NCBI GenBank assembly: GCA_022478985.1 | Contig: JAKSZP010013326.1 | Coordinates: forward strand, 84,356-148,355 | Direction: 5' to 3' | Length of the DNA stretch: 64,000 nt | Source of the DNA: Massospora cicadina | Taxonomy: Eukaryota > Entomophthoromycota > Entomophthoromycetes > Entomophthorales > Entomophthoraceae | Shown: piece by piece, positions 1 to 11,465 of the stretch | How the letters are laid out: each line of letters begins with the position of its first letter | Numbering within the stretch: the stretch's first letter is position 1 | Position numbers and translations under genes: made by a program | Notes under the pieces: generated by a model | What the model was told of the DNA's origin: nothing | Seen by the model: only the letters and a program-made list of their open reading frames with translations | Database searches by the model: none

Positions 1-69
1 TATTGAGCACATGTGGAGGAAGGGGTCTGATTTGATGAACCAGACTGGGAACCAGGAGGAGACCAGCTG

Positions 70-831
70 TCAGCAACATGGTGGGAGGAAACCAAACATC
101 CACGCTTGAAAGTGGTCCACCAAATGAGACCAGAATCTGTGGACAGTTTCTGGGAGGGTGGGGGTGGAGCCTGCAATGGCATCTAAGACAATCATGTGGA
201 TGGTCCACATGGCGATTGCAACCACCAGAGCATGGAGGGAGGGTGGAAGGGAGGAGGCCATTGATAGAGCAAACATATCTCTTGATAGACTGAAGGGATG
301 TGTTTGATCCTGGCCCAGCAGACGTTGAACTTCACGCCATATCACTTTAGAGGTGGGGCACTTCTCCAGGCGGTGGAACAGCGTTCCATACTGGCCGCAC
401 ATGACACAGGATGAGTGTAAAGCATTAGAGCACTCAGCTGTATAATACACCTGCCTCAGGCAGCACCACACATAGGAGCAGACTTGAGGCTGCAACAGAG
501 GGTGATGTACATATTTCCAGATTGTTTTTTGGGTCTCAATGGAATAAGGGATGTCCATCATGTCCAGGTAGTCCACCCTGGATAGGACATGGGGCTGAAT
601 GGGGATCACGCCATCATGGATGGGTAGCCCCTGTACCTCTTGTGTGAACTGAGGAGAGGGGTGGCCTCTTTGGGTTGTATGTCCGCTAATACAAATTCTC
701 CACTCTGCGCTCCACATGAAGAGTAGGATTCGTTTGTAGTGGGTTTTTGTCCCGTGAGGACCTGTGGCCAATGTGTGTGATGTGAGGTATTTCATCAGGG
801 AGTGGGGGTTTGATGGATTGTTGAGGCCCAA
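70..831 (-). pseudogene. LINE ORF2 C-terminal region with zinc motif
   Basis: It continues in the same frame as the RT after one TGA stop at 835-837. It carries a CX2CX7HX4C motif at C142, C145, H153 and C158 of the 253-codon frame, the zf-RVT type motif common at the end of plant, fungal and invertebrate LINE ORF2 proteins. It ends with a stop close to 70; bases 1-69 would be 3' UTR. Because only one stop separates it from the RT, this LINE may be fairly young, or the stop may be a recent CGA-to-TGA or TGG-to-TGA change. Confidence 0.8.
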
Positions 832-834
832 GGC

Positions 835-2313
835 TCAGGAGAAGTTGGAGCAGGCTGCGCGGGACCAGTGTTGGGATGGGAGTGTGGGAGTGGTGATGGC
901 CGCAATCCAGGTGCCCAGGATCTTGGCAGCATGGGCTTTGAAGTCAAGCAGGCCCATGCCACCATGATGATGAGGGCCAAACATGACCTCTAGCCGCACT
1001 GGTGGAGGGCGGCCTGACCAAAGCCATCCTTGCAGCAAGGCATACAATGATTTGAAGAAGCTTGGGGAGAAGGGGATGGCGTGGGCTCCAAACCAGACTT
1101 TGGATAGGAGCATAGAGTTGGCTAAAACAACCCTGCCAGTCAGGGAAGTAGGGTGGGCTCTGAGAGAGGCGATTTGCTTCATCACGTTGTCCAGTATACG
1201 CCACTCCATTACTGCTGACGCATATCCACCTGCCTCCATCCACATGCCCAGATGGCGCACCGGTCCTATGGTAGGGCGTGGCATGAAGGGGAGCACCAGT
1301 GGAGCGGTGTGTGTTGAGTTAGTAAGGCATGGACGTGGGCGAGCAGATGGGCTGGGTTGGGAACTAATTGCTGGGGCCCAGCAGTTCTGAAAGCAACCAA
1401 GGAGGATGATTTCAGTTTTGGAGGCGTTCAGTGCCGCGTTGCTTACCCAGGAATATTCCTGGCTGAGAGCTTCAAGCGTGCATGCATCTTGATTATTAGA
1501 CACCCCAACCACACAATCATCTGTGAACGCCAATATTTTGACTGGGGCTTGGCCCAGCACATGGACCCCAGTGAGTTGGGCATTCACATTTCGCAGTAGT
1601 GGGTCAAGGCTGAAGTTGTATAAGAGTGGGCTGAAGGGGTCCCCTTGTCTCAAGCCCCTTTGAGGGCGGACTACTTCTGTTAGGAAGCCAGGGCCACGCA
1701 CTGCCATTGTTTCAGATTCTGTGAGCAGCATCACCCAGTTGATGAAGCGAGGGGGTAGGCAGAATTGATGGAGGCAGGCCCTTAGGTATTCCCAGTTTAC
1801 TCTATCATAGGCCTTTTGTTGGTCCAAGAATACAAGTGCCCCAGAGGCTGTGGACTGACATATATTAGCCACAGAGTGCACATTATCCCAAATCGACCTT
1901 CTGGGGGTGAAACCAAATTGTTCTGGGGAGATGGTGGCAGATGCTACAGTCCTTAATCGGTTAGCCATAATTTTTGTTAAAATTTTAGTGTCTGTGTTTG
2001 TTAGAGAAATGGGGCGCCAGTTGGCTAAGTCAAGCTTATCCCCTTTCTTGAAGAGTGTGACAGTAAAGGCCTCATGTCCTCCTGGTAGGAGGCGCGTTTC
2101 CAACAGGCTTTGGTTAAGTGAGGCAAGCAGAAGTGGAGATATATATTTGAAATATTTTTTGTAGAACTCATATGGAATGCCATCTGGGCCTGGGCATTTT
2201 TGGTTTGGCGCACTGCAAATGGCTGTCCATAATTCATTTGGAGTAATTAAATTCATTATTTCCGGGTATCGGAAAATGGTGCAGATATGAGCTCGGTTGA
2301 GAAATTCCACCAC
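835..2313 (-). pseudogene. LINE ORF2, reverse transcriptase domain
   Basis: A 492-codon open frame covers the whole LINE-type RT: PGPDGIPYEFY (residues 41-51), WRPISLTNTDTKI (99-111), QFGFTPRRS (132-140), motif A FLDQQKAYDRV (162-172, catalytic Asp), motif B RGLRQGDPFSPLLYN (219-233) and motif C FTDD (263-266). Motif C has Thr where Ala is usual, but both aspartates are present. The frame ends at a single TGA, and the same frame then reads on through the C-terminal zinc region to 70. The RT is therefore the best preserved coding part of the element, with a length normal for LINE RTs. Confidence 0.92.
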
Positions 2314-3866
2314 TTCAACTGGCTGAATTGGTTCAGCTCAGTACAACTTGGAGTAATATTTTTGCATTTCGATTGCCACTTCAGCTGGTGTATCTGCAAT
2401 AGAATTATCCGATCTTCACATCTGTGTGCAGGCCACACTCTGGCATGGTGTAAAATTTTTTTTAAAGAAATATGCGGTGCACTTGTCGCCTTTAGTGATG
2501 TGTGTGGCCCTATATTGGACACAAACCCGATGTTTGTGTTGCCTTTCAAGTGCGTTGAGGTGGGCAGCTGCCTCAGCCCACTTCCGGCCCCATGCAGGGC
2601 TGTATCCTGTAGCTGGAATGTTGGACTCCAAGTGTGACAATTCTGCCAGAGCGCGCGAGATAACTGCCAATGTGGCTCGTGAGCGTCTGGAGGAGAGATG
2701 GTGAGAGTGGCGGATGGTGTCTTCTTTGAAAGTTGCCCATGTGGAAATGGGGTCCGCGCAAAATGGTGCAACAAACTTTTTTGCCAAAGTTGCCTCTTCC
2801 ACTTATGTGGAAAATCCTGGCAATGCGAGCTCGGGGGGCAGATTTTGCACCAATGTGGGGCCTTAGCAACTGTGACAGGTAGGTGGTATGTTATTGAGAC
2901 CAGTCAATGGTTGGAGAATTCCATTTTTGTTGTTGTGAAGTGGGAGATGTGGGGTTAGAATTTCGCCAGCATTAGAATAAGGTCAATGCGGGTCATGGAC
3001 CTTAATTGGCCGTTGTGGATGTGGGGATGCATCATGTTTTTGAGCAGTGGGGCATGTCGCAGCAGCACATCCATTAACCCAAGGGTGGCCTTTAGAACGC
3101 GTAGTTCAACGTGACCCTGTGGGGCATGGGGTGAGGGAGGCCATCAGTCCGTTGGTGAGGTTAGCCAACAGTTCATGTCGCTGACTAGGAAAGAATCAGG
3201 GGGTAGCAGGAGGGATTTGACTGACAAGAAAAATTCCTGACGCTCGTGTGCACCATTTGGGGCATAAATGTTGATGATTGCGTGCACTATGTCAGCCCAT
3301 GAGAAGGTGACGACAAGCACTCAGCCATTTAGGAATGTTTCTGAGGATACAAATTTGAAAAAATTATTTTTCTGAATTAGCACCCCACAGTGCTTTGACC
3401 AAAAGGATAGGGATAGGAGGAGCATTGTTTTCCAAGTTTCCTCAGAACCTCGTGGACAGTGGGACTCCTGGATGTCCAGGATATCCAAGGGTAAATTGTG
3501 TTGTAAAAAACTCAGTTTCCTAGCCCAGGATGGGGAGGCCTTGAGTCCAGCGATATTCAACATCCCTAAAGTGAAGGCTTCCCCCATCGCACCTAAGGTG
3601 CAAGAGGGTGGGCCCCCGGGCCCACCAGCCTCTTCTAGGTCCCCATGGGCTTTCACAGCAGTGCGGGTGTTAGCAGCAACGCTATCAGAGTTTTTGTTGA
3701 TTTTTGCAGAAAGAGTTGCATTGGCTTTGGCCTTCACTTTTTGTTTTCCTGACATCAGATGAATTTTTTGTGGTGCAGATGAGTTTGGTGCACCATTGAG
3801 CAGGTCAAAATTTTTTTTTTCAGTTGGGATAGGTCCCAAGTCAGTTTCAACTGGAGCTTTGTGCAA
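2256..3866 (-). pseudogene. LINE ORF2, endonuclease part (frameshifted)
   Basis: This is the N-terminal part of ORF2, an exonuclease-endonuclease-phosphatase fold that nicks target DNA for target-primed reverse transcription. Visible in order on the minus strand are LNIAGL near the start of the domain, DILDIQESHC (catalytic Glu region), IINIYAPN, LVSDMNCW (the usual GDFN position, altered) and RIDLILM near the domain end. The frame is broken by stops and frameshifts around 3300, 2980 and 2780, so it cannot be read as one protein. It continues into the reverse transcriptase frame that ends at 835. Recognition is by motif order; no single motif is decisive alone. Confidence 0.8.
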
Positions 3867-3937
3867 CGATTGGGTGAGATTGAGTCTCCCATCAGATCCT
3901 CAGATTGAGTGGCCCACTCAGCATGAGCTTCCCAATC

Positions 3938-4971
3938 TTATTGGTTGATGGATTCCTGAATTGCTTCCGCCACAAAGGTTTCCATATCCTCCTGGCGTTG
4001 TGAGTGTGGGATAGCGGTGGTGGCCTTGTCCGTTTCCTTGGCTGCAGCCCTATGGGCCTGCTTAGCCTTTTTCCGTTCTTGCGGAGAGATAGGCTTTACC
4101 AATAGGTAGCAGCCTTGTGCTCCCCACGGGAAAGCATCCTTGGTGCTTGTGGTTGGTTCGTAGTGCGCCAATCCATTGGCCATGGCCGCTGAGGGGTGCT
4201 CTTGGAATGTGACGCCCTCCTTGATGGGGCATGCATGCGCCTTGTGGCTGAACGCATCACAGTGGGTGCAAATGGGGGGCGCGCTGTCCACGGTCACCCA
4301 GAATGGGTGGGTGGTATGCCCTGTGATATCAATAAAAGTGGAGTGTGGGATCTGGGTTAGGCCCTTCATGATCTCCTCAGTTGGGGTCAGAACTGCGATG
4401 GCTTTGCTGGTGCACAGGTGTGGCATCAGCGTGAAGCATTGCATTTCAAAAGATTGTATTTCACCATATATGGTGAGACCATCTTTCAGGTGTTGTTCCA
4501 AAATGTCACGTTTTACCATAATAGGCAAAAAGTCAAACGTGAGGAAAATTTGGTTTGATTTTGTCCATCTGGTGCATTTGGTTTTGACAACCCATTGCCC
4601 TTTGGGGAGGTCAATCACTATGTGCACTGCTGCAGCCTCATCTGCTGCTTTTTTGCTCTTGAAACCTAGGTCCAGCCAACCGTGTGACATGGAGTGAGGT
4701 GCAACGTACACCGCGGTCAGGAAAATTTTGTGTACATCTTCATAAAATTTTTCCCATAAGGCCATTTTTTGGATGTCCAGATACACGCAGACTCCAAATT
4801 CCACCGACAAAAGTGGTTGGGAGTGTGGCGTGTTGATGTACTGGTTGCATCATGCTTGCCATGTGAGTATCTCTGGGGAAATTGTAACTGCTGGTTTTTT
4901 AAGATTTTTGTCAATTCCGCCAGATTCTCTGGGGCGTTTTTGAACGTTGGAGGCCGCAGGCCTTCCACCAC
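3938..4971 (-). pseudogene. LINE ORF1 protein, RNA-binding, one frameshift
   Basis: ORF1 proteins of this LINE type bind the element RNA and help form the ribonucleoprotein particle. The main reading frame (4810-3938, 290 codons) holds a CX2CX4HX4C zinc knuckle at residues C181, C184, H189 and C194, followed by a basic stretch rich in Lys/Arg/Ala. The first part (4971 to about 4810) is in another frame, so one frameshift near 4800-4830 separates the N-terminus from the rest. ORF2 begins about 70-100 bases downstream on the same strand. The assignment rests on the knuckle and the position directly upstream of a LINE ORF2. The N-terminal half is not recognised. Confidence 0.75.
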
Positions 4972-5039
4972 TTGCTCATCTTACCTTGCTTGCCCAACTG
5001 CTCCCTGACATGGGTGCAGACTAATCTCCTCTGTGAGAT

Positions 5040-6231
5040 TATCAAACTAGATTCAGTCTTAAATTGAATAGCTTGCAAAAGTGTTTACAACGAGAAAGAA
5101 AAGTTTACATATAGGTATTTTTTAATAGAATCAAAAAAGATCTACTTTTAGAATGCACTAATCTTTTTGGAAAGAAAAGAACTATGGGTAAAGTTTTTTA
5201 GGAAAAAAGAAACTCCTTTAAAAAAGCTCTAAAAAGCATAAAATAATTAAGAAATTAAGCCTGCTCAATAAAACCCTTTTTGAAGTTGGGCCATATTTTA
5301 CTGACTTATAATAGACCTTTATAATATCTATATTCCACACTGTATATTCTAAGTTGCTTATAGTTTACACTTGGACCCAATCCAGACATAAGATATAATT
5401 TGTGTTTGTGAGAAAAATTTTATAAGTCAGGTTGGAAGATAACACTGACTTCAAAAAGAGTTTTATTGAGGAATCATATTTTCTCAATTATTTCATACTT
5501 CTTAGAGCTTTTTTTAAAGGAGGTTATTTTTACACCAAAAAATTTTTATTTGGGGTTTATCCTATAAAAAAATGCGTCTTAAAGGCCATCAGTGTAGTAA
5601 TTGACTATCTTTGGACTTGATGTAATTTTATGGTCATGGTATTTTAAACAAATTCTAACTTCTAAATTATTTGCCTATGAGGTTTTGACATCCATATATA
5701 ATATAATATAATCAAGTTAGATCAGTAAGATGATTTTTAGCTTCTTATGTACAAAAATATGGTACCATATAACTCTTAAGCTCAAGTTAGTAAGGTGTGA
5801 ACCTTTTTTAGTAGACCTAAAGTTTAGCTGGTAAATACTCCAGATGTAGGTTAGCATGTTGTTATCATGATACCTTATATTTGGTCAAGCTCTCAGTAAG
5901 GCCATCAAATCAGATAATTTAGAGTAGCTGTTAGAAAGTTATGACCCAGTTTAAAAATGACAGCTCTTTGATTAAACCATATATAAAATTTGAGCCATGA
6001 TCCATAATGGTTAATTGAGGTCTAAACTTTTGATAGATATCCTATAGCTGGTTGTAAGTTCAATTCAAAAATCTGGGCAACGGTATGGTATCCTAGTGTG
6101 ATAGTTTAAGTTATTATAGGTGGCTGCCATTTAGTTTATCATATATTTAATCAAATAATATCAACTAAAATTTAATATTTTTTGTAAAAAAACAACTTTG
6201 AAAATGCGCTAAAAAGTATGAAATACTAGAT
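5040..6231. other. AT-rich stretch without recognisable genes
   Basis: Strongly AT-rich DNA with runs of A and T and short TATAATATAA repeats near 5695-5715. Short open frames here (for example 5432-5620) have low-complexity composition and no family I recognise. I see no RNA gene, LTR end or conserved motif. Confidence 0.6.
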
Positions 6232-6283
6232 AAAAATGCACTTAATATTGGGACCATCTAGTACTAAAAAATGCACTTAATAT
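6232..6283 (+). mobile_element. Ultrashort LINE 3' tail (site A) with 17-bp target duplications
   Basis: The sequence tgggaccatctagtacta (6249-6266) followed by A residues is flanked by the direct repeat aaaaatgcacttaatat at 6232-6248 and 6267-6283. The insert matches the 3' terminus of the LINE at 37.5-39.1 kb (ttgggactacctagtgctaaaa near 39085-39106). This is what a target-primed reverse transcription event aborted after about 20 bases would leave. A-rich ends make the exact edges ambiguous by a few bases. Confidence 0.82.
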
Positions 6284-6785
6284 GAGATCTTTTAATAATA
6301 AGTGCACTTAAAAAGTATAAAGTAATGGGTAAAAAGTATAAATACCACATGGGAGCAAAATTTAAGTTGCATTGATAAAAACACTTGTCCTTAACTTAAC
6401 TGGGTGCTCTGATTTTATATCTGAAGTTAGTTTTCCTCTGCAAGCTACATGTTTTTTTGCAATTTGCTTTTAACAACCTTTCACATTTATAAAAATTAGA
6501 ATTTTTCAACATTTATCTCAACTTATAAATATAGGATAATATCTTAATCACCTTTGTGGGAACAATATAAGTTATTTGAACACAAAAACATGAAATGGTA
6601 TACAATTAAACTTACAGTTTTTGGAATACAAAAAATAAAATCACTTACTTTGAGTATAAATATAATATAAACACCATTAAATAAATATAATTTTTAACTA
6701 TAGCATTTATAGATACATACAGATAAAAGATATTTAACTAATGCAGCAACATGATATAGAGGGTATGAAAAACTTATTTAGATAA
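6284..6785. other. AT-rich stretch without recognisable genes
   Basis: AT-rich DNA between the ultrashort LINE tail and the gene fragment at 6.8 kb. No coding motif, RNA gene or repeat end seen. Confidence 0.55.
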
Positions 6786-7205
6786 GAATCTGCACTTGTA
6801 GCTCTTACATTTGTGGACTTGCTTAGGATGGTTTCATTTGATGCTCCAGCAGTAGTCTGCCATCATATGCATGTCCCATCACCCTTGATAATGCTCCATT
6901 TTATTCAGGTCCTGATGGAAGCATTCCCCCTGCTCATCACTAATATCCTCAAGGTTTTCAGGAAATTGATCAGGATAGCTATTCAGAAAGTATATTTTAT
7001 TACTCATGTTGCATCCAAGCTTGCAAAATACCTTTAGCATCCTTTGAACCAGAAGTACATAGTTTTCTGCCTTCTTGTTACCAAGGTTTTTGGTTAATAA
7101 CTACTACAAAAGATATCCATGTTTTTTACTCCTTTTGATCCATCTTCCTGACAAATTCCTTATCACTTATAAGGGGCTAAATATGAGGACCATTAAACAT
7201 ACCTG
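6786..7205 (-). pseudogene. Fragment of a protein family with an 'SDEQGE.FHQD' core
   Basis: On the minus strand a frame with few stops reads LGNKKAENY, then KLGCNMSNKIYFLNSYPDQF, then ENLEDISDEQGECFHQD, and later MMADYCWS. From memory this is a family found many times in animal genomes, particularly arthropods and other invertebrates, usually uncharacterised and probably carried by mobile elements; its biochemical role is not known to me. Only the C-terminal part is present and it holds in-frame stops, for example just before MMADYCWS. It lies between AT-rich DNA and the gypsy relic that begins at about 7450. The family call is by remembered pattern, not a search. Confidence 0.6.
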
Positions 7206-7449
7206 CTTTTATTTTCAAATGGCAGACCAGGAAAAGCAGAAACAATGGGTTAAAAACTCTTGTTTTAGTGTAAAGCAAAAATCTGTGACAGCAATAAAGA
7301 GATATTGTATGAAAACTAGAACATTCAGCACAAAAATTAAAAATTGTCAACAGCAATTGAAACTCATATTGGATGGAAACTAGAGCATGTACAGGGAAAC
7401 TGACTTCATATTTGGAATCAACAATGCCAAAAGCATATAAGCAGTTGGA

Positions 7450-8110
7450 TCATCTCATGCAACAGAAAATTTTTTTGTTCCCCTCTGTAGTTTATATTGA
7501 CCCAGTTGAATCCATACTTCCTTTATACAATTAGATTTGGTCTTAAGGGCTTGAGGATGGGACCAACAACTTATGATTGAGTAGCTTGTAACTTCATAGG
7601 CAATCATCCCTTTATTTGCTTTCAAATGGCATATCGGTCACTTACTGATTGGTGGTTGATCTTTAACGTTGACCTTATGAACTATATTTTTGGTGCATCC
7701 GAGATCATAATCGCCTTGCTTGAACACTCCAGAATATCATTCAATAAATTTAGGGCCATGATACTTCTTTTATTCTGAGATCCTCATCAGCTTGTCCTAA
7801 TTGAGTACAGCTAGGTTTGCTAGTAATTATGGCTCATCAGGTAATCCTATTTTGTTTAAAATATTAAATGTGTGAAAAGATAAGAGCTCTGTAGTAGGGA
7901 ATAAATGTGCAAAAGCCACTACTTGATCTTTTTCTATCTGTATTGGCCTATCCAGGAGGTTGGTTACCAGTAGCTGACTTTTGCCATGGTTTGGGATTAA
8001 AAACCCAGGTGCTATGTAGGGTTCATTTTGGCCTTTGTCCCAGGGTGGAAGAATTTCATCCTACAGATAGTCAGGAATATCCAAGGTAAGGCCAGTCCCA
8101 ATGATGCACT
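7450..8110 (-). pseudogene. Ty3/gypsy protease-to-RT linker and RT N-terminus (relic)
   Basis: Minus-strand frames carry a linker of the type that precedes gypsy reverse transcriptases (VTNLLDRPIQIEKDQVVAFA) and then SGVFKQGDYDLGCTKNIVH, the typical lead-in of the RT in which Asp-Leu-Gly precedes a conserved His. The catalytic RT core is not found before the sequence changes near 7400, so pol is truncated here. It continues the same element as the protease and gag parts upstream on this strand (8100-10430). Multiple frameshifts. Confidence 0.65.
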
Positions 8111-8680
8111 ATTCTTTGGAATTCACAACCATTTGTGTTTGCACCATTAAATTAATCCTCTGACTTTCTTCAATTTGGGCCAGCAGCAGATAGGAATGTT
8201 TATCAACCTGTTGATAATTTATGGGAATAACATCTGCATAGATCAAACTAATATAGTCATTCTTCTTGGTCAGAAAAGGTTCCCCTTTCTGATGGTAGAA
8301 CAATGGTAAAGTTTGCCCCAAAATGTTAAAAGTATTGTTTTGAAAATTTTACAAGATCTCATGCTTTCACATGAAGTCAGTGCCAATCAAAATTTTATAA
8401 TTCTGATTAGGCAAAACTATGGCCGGTACAGTGGCAATAATGGAACTGAATCTTAAGGGTAAGGCGCTATAGGCACCTTAAGATATAGTGATATGTAGGC
8501 CCACAATCCCATAAAACTTATTATGATCTACATTGGGGCAAGCCTTAATTTTTTCATGAATTTTATGGAAACATTAGTTGGAGGCCCACTATCAATAATA
8601 GCTCAAACTTTTACTTGGTTCACCCAAATATCAGCATAAGTGCAATCAGAATAGGAAAAAATATTGTTTAAATAATAAAT
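8110..8680 (-). pseudogene. Ty3/gypsy retropepsin relic
   Basis: The minus strand reads AIIDSGPPTNV with the aspartic protease triad D-S-G encoded at 8593-8585, followed by degenerate frames ending with FYHQKGEPFLTKKNDYISLI and a 70-codon open frame (8321-8109). Retropepsins process Gag-Pol. The D-S-G triad is kept, but several stops follow it. Order gag, protease, RT on one strand supports a single gypsy-type element. Confidence 0.7.
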
Positions 8681-9179
8681 GGCAGTAAAGGGTGGTTACC
8701 CTGGCAGGGTAATTCCTGTTTTCACCCTAGTGCAGGTTTTGTTCAATACAAGTTTGAAACCTGTACTGGATTGAAAAATTCTCAGTATAGTATTTATCTC
8801 AAGGTTACCCACAACAAATACTTTTTTCTTTTTTTCTTTTTTAATAAATGGCAGCGTCATTTCCTAAATTAAAGAATTGCAAAAGCTGTTCAGTCCTAAT
8901 GCTAAAAAAGGTAGTTCAGCTACTTTGGGGAATCATAACTTGATGGTAGCCATGAGGATCAAAATATTATCATTGTTAAAGGAATATTGGCTTCTATGTG
9001 CACTGTTGGGGCTTGCATCTTATTCAGATAGGGTCACACCACCTTTTTAATCATTTTAGGCTCAGGAGCCCTTGCTTGTGAGCGGGTTACTGCAAAAACA
9101 TGGTCAGGGGTAATATAAGTGAAGGTAGAGTTAGATTGTTCCACATATACTCTGCCCAATTTTTTTTCAGACAGGATAG

Positions 9180-10430
9180 TTGTTCATTGGCAGGGACAAC
9201 TACATTTATTTTGTTGAATTTAGTGTGGTAGAACTAAAAAATATGGCCATATTTTCCACACTTGTAGCAGATAACCTGATTTTGCATGTTGCTTTTGTAA
9301 AGTTTTTTGAACAAACTAACTCAAACTTTGGAGTTGGCCCCCACTCATTCTTTATCCAGGGATTTTCCTTCATAACCCATAGGGATAGTGTTGGTGTTGT
9401 GAAAGATCTTGTTAGAGGCATTGAAGGGGGCATCACAAACATGTAAAAATTGGCCATTTGAGCTGTCTTCATATCTGCAGTCAGCGCAGGGATCATGGCC
9501 CAATTTAGCTCTTTATGTTTGCACAGTTCCGACTTTATAGCAGTCCAGGCATCAAAATAAGTTAATTCTCCTGTACCCATAAGTATCTGTGCTTTCTGAT
9601 AGAAGCAAATGGCAAAGGCTTCAATAGACTCATCATACTAGAACTGAATTCCAAGAAACTCTTTTTTACGGTTGTAGAGGTTCTCTGAACTGCCAAACTC
9701 CCCTATTAATGCAACCTTTGCTTCTATATAAATACATTTACTGGCAACTAAATGGGGCAGAATGATATTTTGGCTCACCGTAACAAGGCAAATTTACTAT
9801 AATAACCACCTTCTGGTGATCCCTGCACCCAACCATGACCATCTCAAACAACTTAGAATGCCATGATATTGTTATTTTGAAGCTCCAGCAGTTTTGGAGT
9901 TGCCCAAAATTCCAATGGTCTCAGTGGAATTGCTGCCAATTTTTGTCTGCCCACTGGTAGTTTGCATAGAGGAGGAAGAGCGCCATATGGGGAGCAGCTG
10001 GGGTTCTTTTCATCTTTTGTAGAGTTCCTCAACTAGAATAAGTGAAACTTTCATTTCCATATGAGAAACTTTTTAAAACAAAAGATACACTTTCAGGATC
10101 CTTGCGACCACGGCCAGTGTCCCATTTTATATTAGAAAATAATTGGTGATGGTTTTTCCCACTTCTTGTGGCCATATTTTCATGCCTTCAACCCTCTGTA
10201 CTTTTGCCATAGTTCTTCTAGTTCCTTGGTAAGGTAGTAGAGTTGGTCAGTATTATTGTCCATGGTCTTTACTAACAACATGACTTGATCTTTTGCTTCA
10301 ATCATATCTGAGCCCTGCTTCATCATAATACCCTCTATTGCAGCAAAACATCCTGTTAATTCTCCTTGCTTCTGAGATATAGAATCAAAATCTGTAACTT
10401 TCAAGTCCCAATAACTCATTCTAAATTTCC
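9180..10430 (-). pseudogene. Ty3/gypsy gag relic with zinc knuckle and coiled coil
   Basis: Upstream of the protease on the minus strand, a 79-codon frame (10419-10180) is rich in heptad-like Leu/Glu/Gln and likely forms a coiled coil. A 124-codon frame (9580-9206) follows, then a degenerate CCHC zinc knuckle reading CYKCGKYGHIF near 9285-9240, whose last Cys is lost. This order (coiled coil, capsid-like region, knuckle, protease) is that of a Gag protein. Stops and frameshifts make it non-functional. I could not define its LTRs; 10.43-11.4 kb could contain one but shows no clear ends. Confidence 0.6.
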
Positions 10431-11465
10431 TTAACCTCAGCTTGTTTGTGAGTTTTTATGTCACTGGATGACAGGTAGAGCTTTGCAACTTCTTCATTAA
10501 CATCTTTAAGCTGTTTTATGAGATATTGGATAGACTCAATCATCTTCATAGCTGTTTACATTCCACCATTTTTTAGGTCCACAACCTCAGGAGTTCTTCA
10601 TACTTTTCCCTCATTTTTGCCACTCCTCTTTTCACTCAATGGTTTTACACTCATTCTCTTAACTCAATAACTTAAGGACAACATCATCCCAAAACCCACA
10701 TGTAGTAAGCTTCACTTGTTGAAAGTGGTTACTGCACAGGTTTTTAGGGGTTTAGTACTTAGCTAATATAACTTTCCTATATGATGACAGAGAACAAAAA
10801 ACTAAGCTAATAAAGGTTCAGTTAACAATTGACCATTGTTCACTATAGTATCTAGGCAAGTTTCAACCTAAACTAAATAAAACTAATTACTATAAAATCT
10901 AGTATACCAAGAACAAGAAATTTTATTAGCAAATAATCTCATATATATAGTATTCTGGCACCCTAAAGCCCTCCCATTAAGATTCTTGGCATATGGTTCC
11001 CAGGAATAGCTTTAAACTCATTGACCTGCAGCTTCTGCATGCCATTAGTAAGAACTTCTTTTGACTTGATTTCCCAGGCTAGGTATCCTGACCTCAAGCT
11101 GGTAGACTATTGGGGATCTTCCCTGAAAAATCAAGGAAGTCTTATATTCAAGGTGGGTTGACCTTGGGACAAATATACCACACTTATAATTTTTCTAGCT
11201 AGTACAAGTTTCAAGCTCAAAAACTGCATTAGGGTGGAAGCAGTTTTACCTGCCCAGATAACCACCCATAAAATTAAGGAAGTCTTAATCTTCAAATTAA
11301 CTATAAATACTAAATTGGAGCTCCCTTCCTTAGAAGCCTAAAATTATTGTTACTAATATATTATAATGGGAATCATTTCCAATTAATTCACTAGTATTAA
11401 ACTAATTAAAAAACACAATATGGTTAAATTCTAACATTATTTTGATACTAAAACTCAACTATTGC
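10431..11465. other. Unassigned AT-rich DNA, possible LTR of the upstream gypsy relic
   Basis: Position suggests the 5' leader or LTR of the minus-strand gag-protease relic. No TG...CA pair, target duplication or second copy was found in the window, so no LTR is called. Confidence 0.3.

Larger units (their letters stand above)
1..5035 (-). mobile_element. Near full-length LINE (non-LTR retrotransposon), 3' end outside window
   Basis: A two-ORF LINE read leftwards: ORF1 with a zinc knuckle (about 4971-3938), then ORF2 with an apurinic-type endonuclease (about 3700-2900), a reverse transcriptase (2313-1360) and a C-terminal zinc motif (about 410-350). The block is visibly richer in G+C and CpG than the AT-rich DNA that begins near 5040, which I take as its 5' boundary. 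The 3' tail and any target duplication lie before position 1. Similarity of the ORF2 C-terminal layout to the LINE at 37.5-39.1 kb suggests a related family, not the same copy. Confidence 0.9.
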
